From assembly GCA_017643645.1 (NCBI GenBank), contig JAEPNB010000006.1, forward strand, positions 62,001 through 126,000: a stretch of 64,000 nt of DNA, in the 5' to 3' direction. The DNA is from Balneola sp. GTDB lineage: Bacteria; Bacteroidota; Rhodothermia; Balneolales; Balneolaceae. This document shows, one piece after another, positions 54,523-63,191 of this stretch (the first letter of the stretch is position 1; every line of letters begins with the position of its first letter). The notes below the pieces were generated by a model. That model was not told the origin of the DNA. It was given only the letters and a program-made list of their open reading frames with translations, and ran no database searches. Made by a program: the position numbers and the translations under genes.

Positions 54523-54936
54523 ATGGAAACAACAAAAATAACCATTGATTCAACTATCAACGCAACTCCGGATAAAGTATGGAGCCACTGGACCGAGCCG
54601 GATCATATCACAAAATGGAATTTTGCTGCAGATGATTGGTGTTGTCCCCGTGCCGAAAATAATCTGGTTGTCGGAGGCAAATACAAAGCCCGCATGGAAG
54701 CTAAAGACGGAAGTTTCGGCTTCGATTTTGAAGCTGTTTACGATGAGATCATCGAAAATGAAAAGATCGTTTATACCATTGCGGACGGCAGAAAAGTAAC
54801 CACTACTTTTGAGAAACTGAATGGCACAACTAAAGTTACAACAACCTTTGAAGCAGAATCCGAAAACCCGATCGAAATGCAGCGCGACGGCTGGCAAGCC
54901 ATTCTGAATAATTTTAAGAAGTATGTGGAGTCTTGA
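54523..54936 (+). CDS. AHSA1/SRPBCC-domain protein 3
   Basis: The 137-aa member of a different AHSA1 subgroup has STINATPDKVWSHWTEPDHI, TKWNFAADDWCCPRAENNLV, and MEAKDGSFGFDFEAVYDE, with the core ending in MQRDGWQAILNNFKKYVE. This shorter type is the one usually found singly beside ArsR regulators. It starts 13 bp after the second copy and ends the operon. Confidence 0.87.
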   Translation: METTKITIDSTINATPDKVWSHWTEPDHITKWNFAADDWCCPRAENNLVVGGKYKARMEAKDGSFGFDFEAVYDEIIENEKIVYTIADGRKVTTTFEKLNGTTKVTTTFEAESENPIEMQRDGWQAILNNFKKYVES

Positions 54937-54942
54937 TTAACA

Positions 54943-55099
54943 GCTCCTGCACGGAGTGTTGGAGCAGGGTAAGTCGGTCTGACGGCTCAAGTCCGTCTGA
55001 ACGATACCGTATCGCTCCTAAGAGGAGAAATCCATCAGACGGCATATACGTCAGATGGATTGTCTATTTATTCCTCGTTCCGCACGCTCTGCGTCGGAA
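54943..55099. repeat. Cluster of four hairpins between convergent genes
   Basis: Hairpins seen: GCTCC/GGAGC (54943-54947 and 54961-54965); GACGG/CCGTC around 54980-54997; TCCATC-A-GACG (55031-55041) with CGTC-A-GATGGA (55049-55059); and TTCCG-C-ACGC (55078-55087) with GCGTCGGAA (55091-55099). The last resembles the CGTTCC-type palindromes scattered in many genomes. The stretch 54937-55163 has no credible gene. Confidence 0.6.
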
Positions 55100-55163
55100 T
55101 GTAGTATGCTGCACGAGTTTTACTTAATCATTCATGATTGAATGTTCATTATTCAATATTCAT

Positions 55164-56171
55164 TCAGTATTCCGCTTTACAGTTCTCCCTCAACGTATTC
55201 AATACATGAGAAAAGTCTTCCGGTAGTTCAGAATCAAAACTAACTTTTTCGCCGGTGGTTGGGTGTTCAAATCCCAAGGTTTTGGCATGGAGTGCTTGTC
55301 GGTTTAAGCCTGTGATCAATTTATGGAACATCACTTTTCGTGACCCGGTGTTGGAACCATATCGAACGGAAGTTCCGCCATAGGTTTTATCTCCAAATAC
55401 GTTGTGACCTATATGATTAAAATGAACTCTGATCTGATGTGTTCTTCCCGTTTCCAGTTTTACTTCTACCAAACTCAGATAATCAAAATATTCCAACACT
55501 TTCCAATGTGTGACCGCATGCTTTCCTTTTCCTTCGGGCAACACTGTCATCAATTTTCTATCGTGTCTGGATCTTCCAATGTCCCCTTCAATGGTTCCTT
55601 CTTCTTTTGGAGTCCCCCAAACTATTGCCCAATATGTGCGTTCTACATCTTTTTCAGCAAACTTAGCAGAGAGATTTGCGAGGGCTTCATCGTTTTTAGC
55701 AACTACCAGTAATCCGCTGGTATCTTTATCCAAACGATGCACAATTCCGGGGCGAAGGTCATTATCCTCATTCTCAGCAAGTTCGTCTACGTGATACATC
55801 AATCCGTTAACTAACGTGCCTGTCCAGTTGGCGTATGCAGGATGAACCACCATTCCGGCTTCTTTATTCACCAAAATGATATCGTCATCTTCATATACAA
55901 TATTGATATCCAGTTTTTCTGCGACTGCTTCGGGTGGCGGAGCTTTCGGCAATTCGATAAAGATCTCATCACCCGGCAACATTTTATAGGATGGTTTCTC
56001 TTTTTTTCCGTTTACCTGAACATATCCATCTTTAATAGCTTCCTGAACTTTGGTCCGTGTAGCATTTTCAACGAAATTGGTGATATACACGTCAAGGCGG
56101 ATTGATTCCTGTTGACCTTCCGGTACTTTGAATTCGTAAACTGTGGTTTTCTTTTCTTCTTCTCTACTCAC
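55164..56171 (-). CDS. rluD: Large-subunit pseudouridine synthase, RluD type
   Basis: This RNA-modifying enzyme makes pseudouridines in 23S rRNA helix 69. An S4 RNA-binding domain (IRLDVYITNFVENATRTKVQ, with YVQVNGKKEKPSYKMLPGD) is followed by the catalytic domain with the active Asp in GIVHRLDKDTSGLLVVAK and with TGRTHQIRVHFNHIGHNVFG. No ATG precedes the S4 domain. I take GTG 56171 (335 aa) as the likely start. The open frame reaches a TTG at 56276, but the extra 35 residues look like translated spacer. Both starts lack a good ribosome-binding site, so the N-terminus is uncertain. Confidence 0.9.
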   Translation of the reverse strand: MSREEEKKTTVYEFKVPEGQQESIRLDVYITNFVENATRTKVQEAIKDGYVQVNGKKEKPSYKMLPGDEIFIELPKAPPPEAVAEKLDINIVYEDDDIILVNKEAGMVVHPAYANWTGTLVNGLMYHVDELAENEDNDLRPGIVHRLDKDTSGLLVVAKNDEALANLSAKFAEKDVERTYWAIVWGTPKEEGTIEGDIGRSRHDRKLMTVLPEGKGKHAVTHWKVLEYFDYLSLVEVKLETGRTHQIRVHFNHIGHNVFGDKTYGGTSVRYGSNTGSRKVMFHKLITGLNRQALHAKTLGFEHPTTGEKVSFDSELPEDFSHVLNTLRENCKAEY

Positions 56172-56252
56172 TTTATCTTTTTTTGTAAGGATTATGACTC
56201 CAAGCTGTCTAACTATAGAGAATTTTAAATTTTTGATTCTAAATTTTGAATT

Positions 56253-56612
56253 ATGCCTAAAGATAACCTTATACAACAGAAAAGTTTTGATTTCTCTTTA
56301 TCAATAATCCAGCTATATATTTCCTTAAAAAAAGAGAGAGAATATGTACTATCAAAACAACTACTAAGAAGTGGAACTAGCATTGGAGCAAATATTGAGG
56401 AAGCCATTGCCGCACAATCCAGAAAAGATTTTATTCATAAAATGTCTATTTCATCAAAAGAAGCCAGAGAAACAGCATATTGGTTAAAACTTCTTCAAAA
56501 AAGTGATTTGACTAATATTGATGTATCTTTATACTTGAGTGAAATTGATCAGATAATCAGAATTATTACATCGATTATAAAAACGTCACAATCTTCAATT
56601 CAGAATTACTAA
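56253..56612 (+). CDS. Four-helix-bundle protein (23S rRNA intervening-sequence family)
   Basis: The 119-aa protein has the family signature RSGTSIGANIEEAIAAQSRK (59-78) and ARETAYWLKLLQKSDL, forming a four-helix bundle that assembles as a homopentamer in solved relatives. These genes were first noticed inside rRNA intervening sequences but occur widely as isolated genes, with unknown function. Its flanks carry repeated AATTTTGAATTATG-like AT-rich strings on both sides (56239-56256 and 56611-56635), as is common for this mobile-looking family. It splits rluD and recN. Confidence 0.88.
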   Translation: MPKDNLIQQKSFDFSLSIIQLYISLKKEREYVLSKQLLRSGTSIGANIEEAIAAQSRKDFIHKMSISSKEARETAYWLKLLQKSDLTNIDVSLYLSEIDQIIRIITSIIKTSQSSIQNY

Positions 56613-56630
56613 TCCAAAATTCATAATTCA

Positions 56631-58337
56631 ATGATAGAATCATTGCACATAAAAGATTTTGCCCTAATTGATGAGCTGGAAGTTAATTTCGGGCAAGGGT
56701 TAAATATCCTCACCGGACAAACAGGAGCCGGAAAGTCGATTATCATTGGTGCGTTGAATATGATCCTGGGTGAACGAGCTGATACAGAAGTCATCCGTCG
56801 CGGAGCTGATAAAGCAATCTCTGAAGCGACTATCAAATATTTTGAAAATGAAACTCTGAAGAATTTACTTACCGATAATGAAGTTGAGCTAGCTGATTAT
56901 CTAATCCTCAGAAGAGAAATTCGTCAAACAGGAAGTCGGGCTTTCATTAATGACACTCCTGTCAACATTGGAGTTCTGAAAGCAGTTGGGGATCAGCTTG
57001 TGGATCTGCACGGCCAACACGATCATCAACTTTTATTGAAAGAAGAAAATCATCGAAGCGTAATTGACGGATTTGGAGAAATTGAACCTGTTTTAAATTT
57101 ATATCAGAAAGAGTTTAGTAATATGAAGACCCTTCAAAAAGAATTGTCTTCGTTAAAGAAAAGAGAATCAGAACTACAGGAAAAAACAGAGCTTTATCGT
57201 TTTCAGGTAAACGAATTGGATAACGCTAAGCTTTCGGTAGAAGAAGAGGAAGAGCTTGAAACTGAAATGAATCTCTTGGATAATGCAGAATTGCTTGATC
57301 AAAAAGCAGCTGCAATATCAGAAATGGAAGACAGTGATGACGGGAATATTTCTCAGCTATTAAACCACTTAAAGTTAAATCTGGAAGACCTAACCAGAAT
57401 TGAACCTGAATTTTCAACATATCTGGAAGAAATAAATGCTGCCCGTGTTAGTATTAATGAAGCTATACAGTTTGCTGAACGATATCGTAGTACGATCGAA
57501 TTCAATCCGAACAGATTGGAAGAACTTCGTCAACGGCAAAGTGAACTGAATCGAATTCAGAAGAAATATCAACGGGACATTCCTGATCTCATCAAATACC
57601 TGAATGAGATTCAAAGAGAACTTTCCATCGCTGACAACTTTGATCTGGAAATTGAAAAAATCGAACAATCCATTTCAGATCAGCAGATAAAATTAGCACA
57701 TGCGGCTAAACAACTTCATGACAAAAGAACTCAGATTGGAGAGCATTTATCCAAACAAATTCAGATTGAGCTTTCTGAATTAGGCATTCAACATGCAAAC
57801 CTTAAAGTTTCTGTTGAGTGGTTATTTGCCAATAATGGTTGGGTTGAAATAGATGGTCAACAAGTAGAATGCACCGAATTAGGTTGCGACGAAATTCGGA
57901 TTTTTATCTCCACAAATAAAGGCGAAGAACCTAAACCTCTTGCCAAAATTGCATCCGGAGGTGAGATAAGCCGGGTTATGCTAGCTTTAAAATCTATTTT
58001 GGCTAAAGAACAAAGCTTGCCGGTTATGATATTTGATGAAATTGATACCGGAATAAGTGGCGAAGTTTCCGAAAAAGTAGGACGGGCAATGCGGAAATTG
58101 TCGGGTCATTGTCAGATCATTGCCATTACGCACCAGCCACAAATTGCCAGCCAGGCACACCATCATTACAAAGTTGATAAGCAGGAAACCGAAGACCGAA
58201 CCATTACACGAATACTTTCCCTTTCCAATGAAGAACATATCCGTGAAGTAGCAAGCCTTATGAGTGGGTCTGAAATTTCAGAAAATTCTCTTAAAAGCGC
58301 CGAAGAATTGATCTCACGGAATACTTTTAAGAACTAA
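56631..58337 (+). CDS. recN: DNA repair protein RecN
   Basis: The 568-aa SMC-like ATPase acts in double-strand-break repair. The Walker A motif is GQTGAGKS (29-36), the central coiled coil runs from about 150 to 370, and the C-terminus has the ABC signature KIASGGEISRVMLALKSIL and Walker B MIFDEIDTGISGEVSEK. The start at ATG 56631 gives MIESLHIKDFALIDELEVNF, the canonical N-terminus. It ends one base before the convergent cytochrome-domain gene. Confidence 0.95.
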   Translation: MIESLHIKDFALIDELEVNFGQGLNILTGQTGAGKSIIIGALNMILGERADTEVIRRGADKAISEATIKYFENETLKNLLTDNEVELADYLILRREIRQTGSRAFINDTPVNIGVLKAVGDQLVDLHGQHDHQLLLKEENHRSVIDGFGEIEPVLNLYQKEFSNMKTLQKELSSLKKRESELQEKTELYRFQVNELDNAKLSVEEEEELETEMNLLDNAELLDQKAAAISEMEDSDDGNISQLLNHLKLNLEDLTRIEPEFSTYLEEINAARVSINEAIQFAERYRSTIEFNPNRLEELRQRQSELNRIQKKYQRDIPDLIKYLNEIQRELSIADNFDLEIEKIEQSISDQQIKLAHAAKQLHDKRTQIGEHLSKQIQIELSELGIQHANLKVSVEWLFANNGWVEIDGQQVECTELGCDEIRIFISTNKGEEPKPLAKIASGGEISRVMLALKSILAKEQSLPVMIFDEIDTGISGEVSEKVGRAMRKLSGHCQIIAITHQPQIASQAHHHYKVDKQETEDRTITRILSLSNEEHIREVASLMSGSEISENSLKSAEELISRNTFKN

Positions 58338-58338
58338 T

Positions 58339-59004
58339 TTATTTAATCAGAGTCATTTTTCCGGAACCTATCATGCTACTTGATACATTCGAAATTACTC
58401 TGATCCTGTAAAAATAAACCCCGCTTGGTTGATCAGTAAGGTTGACTGAAAAATCATTTTGTCCAACAACAGCTCTTCCAACCAATGAATTTACTTGCTG
58501 ACCATTCGCGTTATAAACAGTGATCTTAAACTCGGAACTTACCGGAGAGCGAAACTGAACCACTGTACTAGGATTAAACGGGTTTGGATAATTACCAAGT
58601 AGTTCAAACTTATCGGGATAATCAGTCACAATTTCGTTTGATGTTTGGACTTGTTCATTCGCCCCTTCGTTGATCCATTGCTTAATCTTATTAATTTCTT
58701 CGATAGTCAACTGTCCACCCTGCGGCATTCTACTCCCAAAATCAGGGTTTGCTTCAATTTTGTCTACCAGCGGACTCCCGGCTGCATCATTTGGTATAAT
58801 ATGCTTTTTATTATATCGGTTGGCCGGACTTGTACTTGCTATTAAATCATCATAGGGGCTGGAATCAAACCCATTGCTTCCGGATGAGTGACAACTATCG
58901 CATTTTCCGGACAGGATGGGAGCAATTTCCGAACTATAGTCAATCTGAGCAACAGACATGGTACTATATAAAGTGAATAAAGAAAACAGTAACAAACATC
59001 TCAT
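58339..59004 (-). CDS. Secreted cytochrome c-domain protein with C-terminal sorting domain
   Basis: The 221-aa exported protein has a signal peptide (about 1-20), a single CxxCH heme motif (CDSCH near residues 36-40) with a later Met in SRMPQGGQLTIEEI as likely axial ligand, and a C-terminal sorting domain (LLGNYPNPFNPSTVVQF). It belongs to the type of planctomycete-style cytochrome c domain seen in large secreted proteins. It is the last gene in the lhgO and D-2-hydroxyglutarate-dehydrogenase-like operon, 30 bp after the flavoprotein. A role as electron acceptor is tempting, but its surface location argues against it. Confidence 0.85.
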   Translation of the reverse strand: MRCLLLFSLFTLYSTMSVAQIDYSSEIAPILSGKCDSCHSSGSNGFDSSPYDDLIASTSPANRYNKKHIIPNDAAGSPLVDKIEANPDFGSRMPQGGQLTIEEINKIKQWINEGANEQVQTSNEIVTDYPDKFELLGNYPNPFNPSTVVQFRSPVSSEFKITVYNANGQQVNSLVGRAVVGQNDFSVNLTDQPSGVYFYRIRVISNVSSSMIGSGKMTLIK

Positions 59005-59034
59005 AATAATAAATTTAGTTTAACATCAATCTAA

Positions 59035-61872
59035 TTAAATTTTATCAGAAATCAATTGAGTTATATGCTTTGCTTTCGTTCCTGTTCCGTCAAATATCTG
59101 GTGTCTGCAAGAAAAGCCCGAAGCACATATAGTACTACGGTTTTTGTCCTCGTTAATTGCAGGAAATAATCTTTGGCTTCCAATTTCCATAGACAAGTCA
59201 AACTTATCCTTTTCATATCCAAAACTTCCGGCCATTCCACAACAACCGGAATCTAATTCTGTGACAGTGTAACCAATATGCTCCAGTACTTTTTTAGATA
59301 ATCTTTTTTTGGTAAGTGCTTTAGCATGACAATGTTCATGTACTATTACAGATTCATCGAATTTTGATTCAGGGAGTAATTCTATATTTGAAGCCATAAA
59401 CTCCTCAAAAGTATAGCAATACTTTGCTATTTGATGTGCGTCTTTTAAATATTGCGCATCACACAGATCCAGAAATTCATCTTTTACGGTTAATATTTCT
59501 GACGGTTCCAGTCCAATCAAGGGAATCTCGTTATCTGCAAACTCCTTTAATTCTGAAATTGCATCATGAGCGACCTGTTTAGCTTCTTTCAAAAAACCTT
59601 TAGATAAATGTGGACGTCCAAGTTCCTCGACTTTTGGAACAATAACCTGAAATCCCATTTTCTCTAATACGAAAACAGCTGACTTTGCAACTTCAGGTTC
59701 GTGATAGTTTGTAAAGAGGTCTACAACCAACGCTACTTTCTTTGATGCTTCCTTCTTTTTATATGATTTCCACCACGACCTGAAAGTTTGTTCTGAAAAT
59801 TCAGGCAGTGTTCTTGAAGAAGATATTCCCGCTATATTCTCCAATAATTTCTTAGTAATCTCAAGGCTTGATATCCAGTTTGAAAATCCCGGAAATAAAG
59901 CAGCCATAGGGTACAGTTTTGAAGAATTTACAAAGAAGCTTTCTCCAAATGTACTTCTTTGGTTTTGATGCCAACCATTCATGAACTCTGCCTTCATTTT
60001 AGCCATGTCCACATTGGCCGGGCACTCACTTTTACAAGCTTTGCAACTCAGGCAAAGGTCCAGAGCTTCCTTTAGCTCTTTGGATTTGAATCTATCCGGT
60101 TCTTTGCCCTCAAAAACTTGCCTGAATACATTTGCACGACCTCTAGTACTATCCTTCTCATCTGTAGTTGCCATATATGAAGGACACATTGTACCGCCAC
60201 TAACAGAAAGTTTACGGCACACTCCTGCTCCGTTACAAAGCTCTAAAGCTTCATTTAAGCCACCTTCCTTTCGCCAATGAAATTCTGTATGAACAGGTTC
60301 AGAAAAATATTCAGGTGAGAATCTTAAATCTTCTTCTATGGGTTTTGCGTCGATAATTTTACCGGGATTGAATATGTAATTGGGATCCCAGATCTCTTTT
60401 ACCTGTTTCAGAAGCGGCATCATTTCTTTGCCCAGAACTTTTTCAATATATGGAGCTCTCGCTCTTCCGTCTCCGTGCTCCCCCGATAAAGACCCTCTGA
60501 ATTCGCCAACAAGCTCAGCTATTTCTTCGGCCATTACTTTCATTTTTTCGATCCCCTCATCAGTCATCGTATCTATCATCGGACGAAGGTGTAGCTCACC
60601 AACTGAAGCATGAGCATAGAAAACACATGTTGTTTTGTGCTTATCCAGAATTTTCTGAAAGCGTTTCACATATTCAGGTAAATCCTGAACCCTGACAGCT
60701 GTGTCTTCACAAAAAGTTGGGGACCTTGCTTCTTTTCCTAACCCCATTAATAATCCAAGACCTGCTTTTCTCAGGTCAAAAACACTTTTCATTTCTGAAA
60801 CATCCGTAAGCACCGGAAATGAATATCCTAACCCTTTGTTGCTGAGAGATTGTATCAGTTGATCTATTTTCAGGTCGATTTCGGCTTCATCATTACCTGT
60901 AAATTGTACTACAAGTATACTTTTAGGTTCTTTATCCAGAAAAAATCTGTTTTGCGATTGCTCCGGATTTCCCTTTGTTGCATTCAGAATAATATCATCG
61001 ATAAGCTCTACAGCACTCGGATCATATTTTACAGCCTCAATAGTGGCTAACATTGATTCGTGGATAGTATTAAAATGCGGTATCACTATTTTTTGAATCG
61101 AATCTGTTTCAACAAGATTTAAGATAGCTGATCCTGTCATTGCCAGTGTTCCTTCACTACCACAAAGCAGCTCACATAAATTAAAAGCTTTACCTCCGGG
61201 AGAAAAAGGCTCCATCTCAAGCAATTTATCCAGAGCGTAACCAGTGTTTCTTCTGATTATTTCCGGATGCGGATAATTATTCCTGATCAGATCTTTATTT
61301 TTTTCAAGTAAAGAGAGCATTCCCCTGTAAATACTTCCCTCTAAATTCCCGAGTTTTTTCTTTTTCTCTAACTCCGTCAAAGTAAGGGGCTCAAATCTAG
61401 CACGGCTTCCATCACTTAAAACAACATCCATCGACAGAACATGCTCTCTTGTTGTCTTATACTTTATAGAAAATGAACCTGATGAATTATTTCCTATCAT
61501 TCCTCCGATCATACAGCGATTTGTAGTGGATGTATCCGGCCCAAACAATAGGTTATGCTCACCTGCCTCCCCATTTAAAGAATCTCTAATCACTCCGGGT
61601 TCTACAACTGTTTTCTTATTCTCAGGATCGATTTCTACAATCTTTGTCATGAACTTTGAAACGTCCATGATAACACCAGACCCTGTTGTTTGCCCGGCCA
61701 AACTGGTTCCCGCGCTTCTTGCAGTTATTGAAAAATGCTCTTTATTAGCTTTTTTAACGAGATTCTGTATATCAGCTATTGACTTAGGAAATGCTACTCC
61801 CTTAGGTAATTCCTGATACATGGATGCATCCTGAGCATAGAGCTTTCTGGTAAGGGCGTCTTTATTGATCAA
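59035..61872 (-). CDS. FAD/Fe-S D-2-hydroxyglutarate (or D-lactate) dehydrogenase
   Basis: The 945-aa fusion resembles E. coli YdiJ. An N-terminal FAD-binding PCMH domain has TARSAGTSLAGQTTGSGVIM, followed by an FAD-oxidase C-domain (GSLSGEHGDGRARAPYIEKV). Then come a ferredoxin-like 2[4Fe-4S] domain (CNGAGVCRKLSVSGGTMCPS and LCLSCKACKSECPANVDMA) and CCG cysteine clusters (VHEHCHAKAL, ELDSGCCGMAGSFGYEKDK). It oxidises D-2-hydroxy acids and passes electrons to the membrane pool. The start is TTG 61872, as no ATG precedes the conserved region. Pairing with lhgO favours D-2-hydroxyglutarate, while D-lactate remains possible. Confidence 0.88.
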   Translation of the reverse strand: MINKDALTRKLYAQDASMYQELPKGVAFPKSIADIQNLVKKANKEHFSITARSAGTSLAGQTTGSGVIMDVSKFMTKIVEIDPENKKTVVEPGVIRDSLNGEAGEHNLLFGPDTSTTNRCMIGGMIGNNSSGSFSIKYKTTREHVLSMDVVLSDGSRARFEPLTLTELEKKKKLGNLEGSIYRGMLSLLEKNKDLIRNNYPHPEIIRRNTGYALDKLLEMEPFSPGGKAFNLCELLCGSEGTLAMTGSAILNLVETDSIQKIVIPHFNTIHESMLATIEAVKYDPSAVELIDDIILNATKGNPEQSQNRFFLDKEPKSILVVQFTGNDEAEIDLKIDQLIQSLSNKGLGYSFPVLTDVSEMKSVFDLRKAGLGLLMGLGKEARSPTFCEDTAVRVQDLPEYVKRFQKILDKHKTTCVFYAHASVGELHLRPMIDTMTDEGIEKMKVMAEEIAELVGEFRGSLSGEHGDGRARAPYIEKVLGKEMMPLLKQVKEIWDPNYIFNPGKIIDAKPIEEDLRFSPEYFSEPVHTEFHWRKEGGLNEALELCNGAGVCRKLSVSGGTMCPSYMATTDEKDSTRGRANVFRQVFEGKEPDRFKSKELKEALDLCLSCKACKSECPANVDMAKMKAEFMNGWHQNQRSTFGESFFVNSSKLYPMAALFPGFSNWISSLEITKKLLENIAGISSSRTLPEFSEQTFRSWWKSYKKKEASKKVALVVDLFTNYHEPEVAKSAVFVLEKMGFQVIVPKVEELGRPHLSKGFLKEAKQVAHDAISELKEFADNEIPLIGLEPSEILTVKDEFLDLCDAQYLKDAHQIAKYCYTFEEFMASNIELLPESKFDESVIVHEHCHAKALTKKRLSKKVLEHIGYTVTELDSGCCGMAGSFGYEKDKFDLSMEIGSQRLFPAINEDKNRSTICASGFSCRHQIFDGTGTKAKHITQLISDKI

Positions 61873-61905
61873 TCTTATTAATTTTTATTTTTATTATAAC
61901 GAAAT

Positions 61906-63117
61906 CTAAACTGCGAACGAATCTTTTACTTTACTAACGATCTCATCTGCAATTGCCAGACCTGCCGTTGCAGCCGGGCTTGGCGCATTCAGAACATGTA
62001 TTTGTCTTTCTGCAATCTCAAAATAAAAATCGTCAAGTATTTCACCATTTTGCTTCAAAGCCATAGCTCTGACTCCGGAAGGCGCTACCTTTAAATGTTC
62101 TTTTCTTATACTGGGGATCAATTTCTGCAGCCCCTTTACAAAAGCAGCTTTAGAAAGAGACCTGTGATACTCGTCTATTCCCATTCTCCAGTGTTTAAAT
62201 GAGAGTTTCCAAAATCCTGAGAAATTCATCATTTCCAGTGCCTCATTCATATCGAAAGAAAACTTATCATAACCCTCACGTTTGAAAACCGGAACGGCAT
62301 TAGGTCCACATTCTATGCCTCCGTTTGCCATCCGGGTGAAATGAACTCCCAGAAATGGGAAATCTTTATGTGGAAGAGGATAGATCAAGTGATTTACCAA
62401 ATACTCGGCTTCAGGCCTCAGATCATAATATTCTCCTTTGAAAGGAACTATCTGAATTGGTGATTTTACACCGGCTGATCTCGCCACATGGTCACAATAC
62501 AAACCCGCACAATTAATTACAAAACCTGATCTATAACTACTCCTTTTAGTATTTATCGTAAGAAAATCTTTTTCTGTTTTGATGTTTATAACCTGTTCAT
62601 CAAAAACTACTTCACCTTTATTCTGTACTATTTTGTTCTTGAGCTGAATACACATTCCTGAATAGTCTACAATGCCTGCACACGGTACATTTATTGCCGC
62701 AACTCCTTTAACATAGGGTTCGATCTCTGCCAGTTGAGCAACATCTAATTTCTCTAAACCTTCAATTCCGTTTTCCAAACCACGATTATAAATCGCATCA
62801 AGTCTTGAAAGTTCGTCTTCTTCGGTTGCTACAATAACTTTTCCGCATATATCAATATTGACGTTATTCTCATTACAAAAATCCACCAACTGATGACGAC
62901 CGTTAATGCAATTTTTTGCCTTATAGCTTCCCGGTTTATAATAAATCCCTGAATGTATTACCCCGGAATTCTTTCCCGTTTGGTGAGCAGCAACTTTATT
63001 CTCTTTTTCAAGAACTAAAATTTTCGCTTCCGGTATTGCCAATGATAGTTTGTATGCTGTGGAGAGCCCTACTATTCCAGCCCCAACAATCGTGAAGTCA
63101 TATATTTTATTCTGCAT
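61906..63117 (-). CDS. lhgO: L-2-hydroxyglutarate oxidase/dehydrogenase
   Basis: The 403-aa FAD enzyme of the DAO fold converts L-2-hydroxyglutarate to 2-oxoglutarate. The dinucleotide motif is IVGAGIVGLSTAY (10-22), followed by HQTGKNSGVIHSGIYYKPGS, which is almost invariant in LhgO. VPCAGIVDYSGMCIQL and the C-terminal APSPAATAGLAIADEI are also typical. It lies 33 bp upstream of the D-specific flavoprotein, so the operon should remove both enantiomers of this by-product metabolite. A terminator separates it from the SusD-like gene before it. Confidence 0.93.
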   Translation of the reverse strand: MQNKIYDFTIVGAGIVGLSTAYKLSLAIPEAKILVLEKENKVAAHQTGKNSGVIHSGIYYKPGSYKAKNCINGRHQLVDFCNENNVNIDICGKVIVATEEDELSRLDAIYNRGLENGIEGLEKLDVAQLAEIEPYVKGVAAINVPCAGIVDYSGMCIQLKNKIVQNKGEVVFDEQVINIKTEKDFLTINTKRSSYRSGFVINCAGLYCDHVARSAGVKSPIQIVPFKGEYYDLRPEAEYLVNHLIYPLPHKDFPFLGVHFTRMANGGIECGPNAVPVFKREGYDKFSFDMNEALEMMNFSGFWKLSFKHWRMGIDEYHRSLSKAAFVKGLQKLIPSIRKEHLKVAPSGVRAMALKQNGEILDDFYFEIAERQIHVLNAPSPAATAGLAIADEIVSKVKDSFAV

Positions 63118-63140
63118 TTTTTAAGATAATTCATATTCAA

Positions 63141-63170
63141 AAAAAAAGCCCTCTGAATAGAGAGCTTTTT
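63141..63170 (-). terminator. Bidirectional-type terminator after the SusD-like gene
   Basis: AAAAAGC (63143-63149) pairs with GCTTTTT (63164-63170), with CTCT/AGAG (63151-63154 and 63159-63162) inside and a GAAT loop. On the minus strand the stem ends in an A/T run, 22 bases after the SusD-like stop and before lhgO. Confidence 0.75.
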
Positions 63171-63191
63171 ATAATTATTGTAAACTTAGCA

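Noticed and set aside
54933-55127. A 64-codon plus-strand frame after the third SRPBCC gene
   Set aside because: It runs through the hairpin cluster, and Arg/Ser-rich translation there is typical of repeats.
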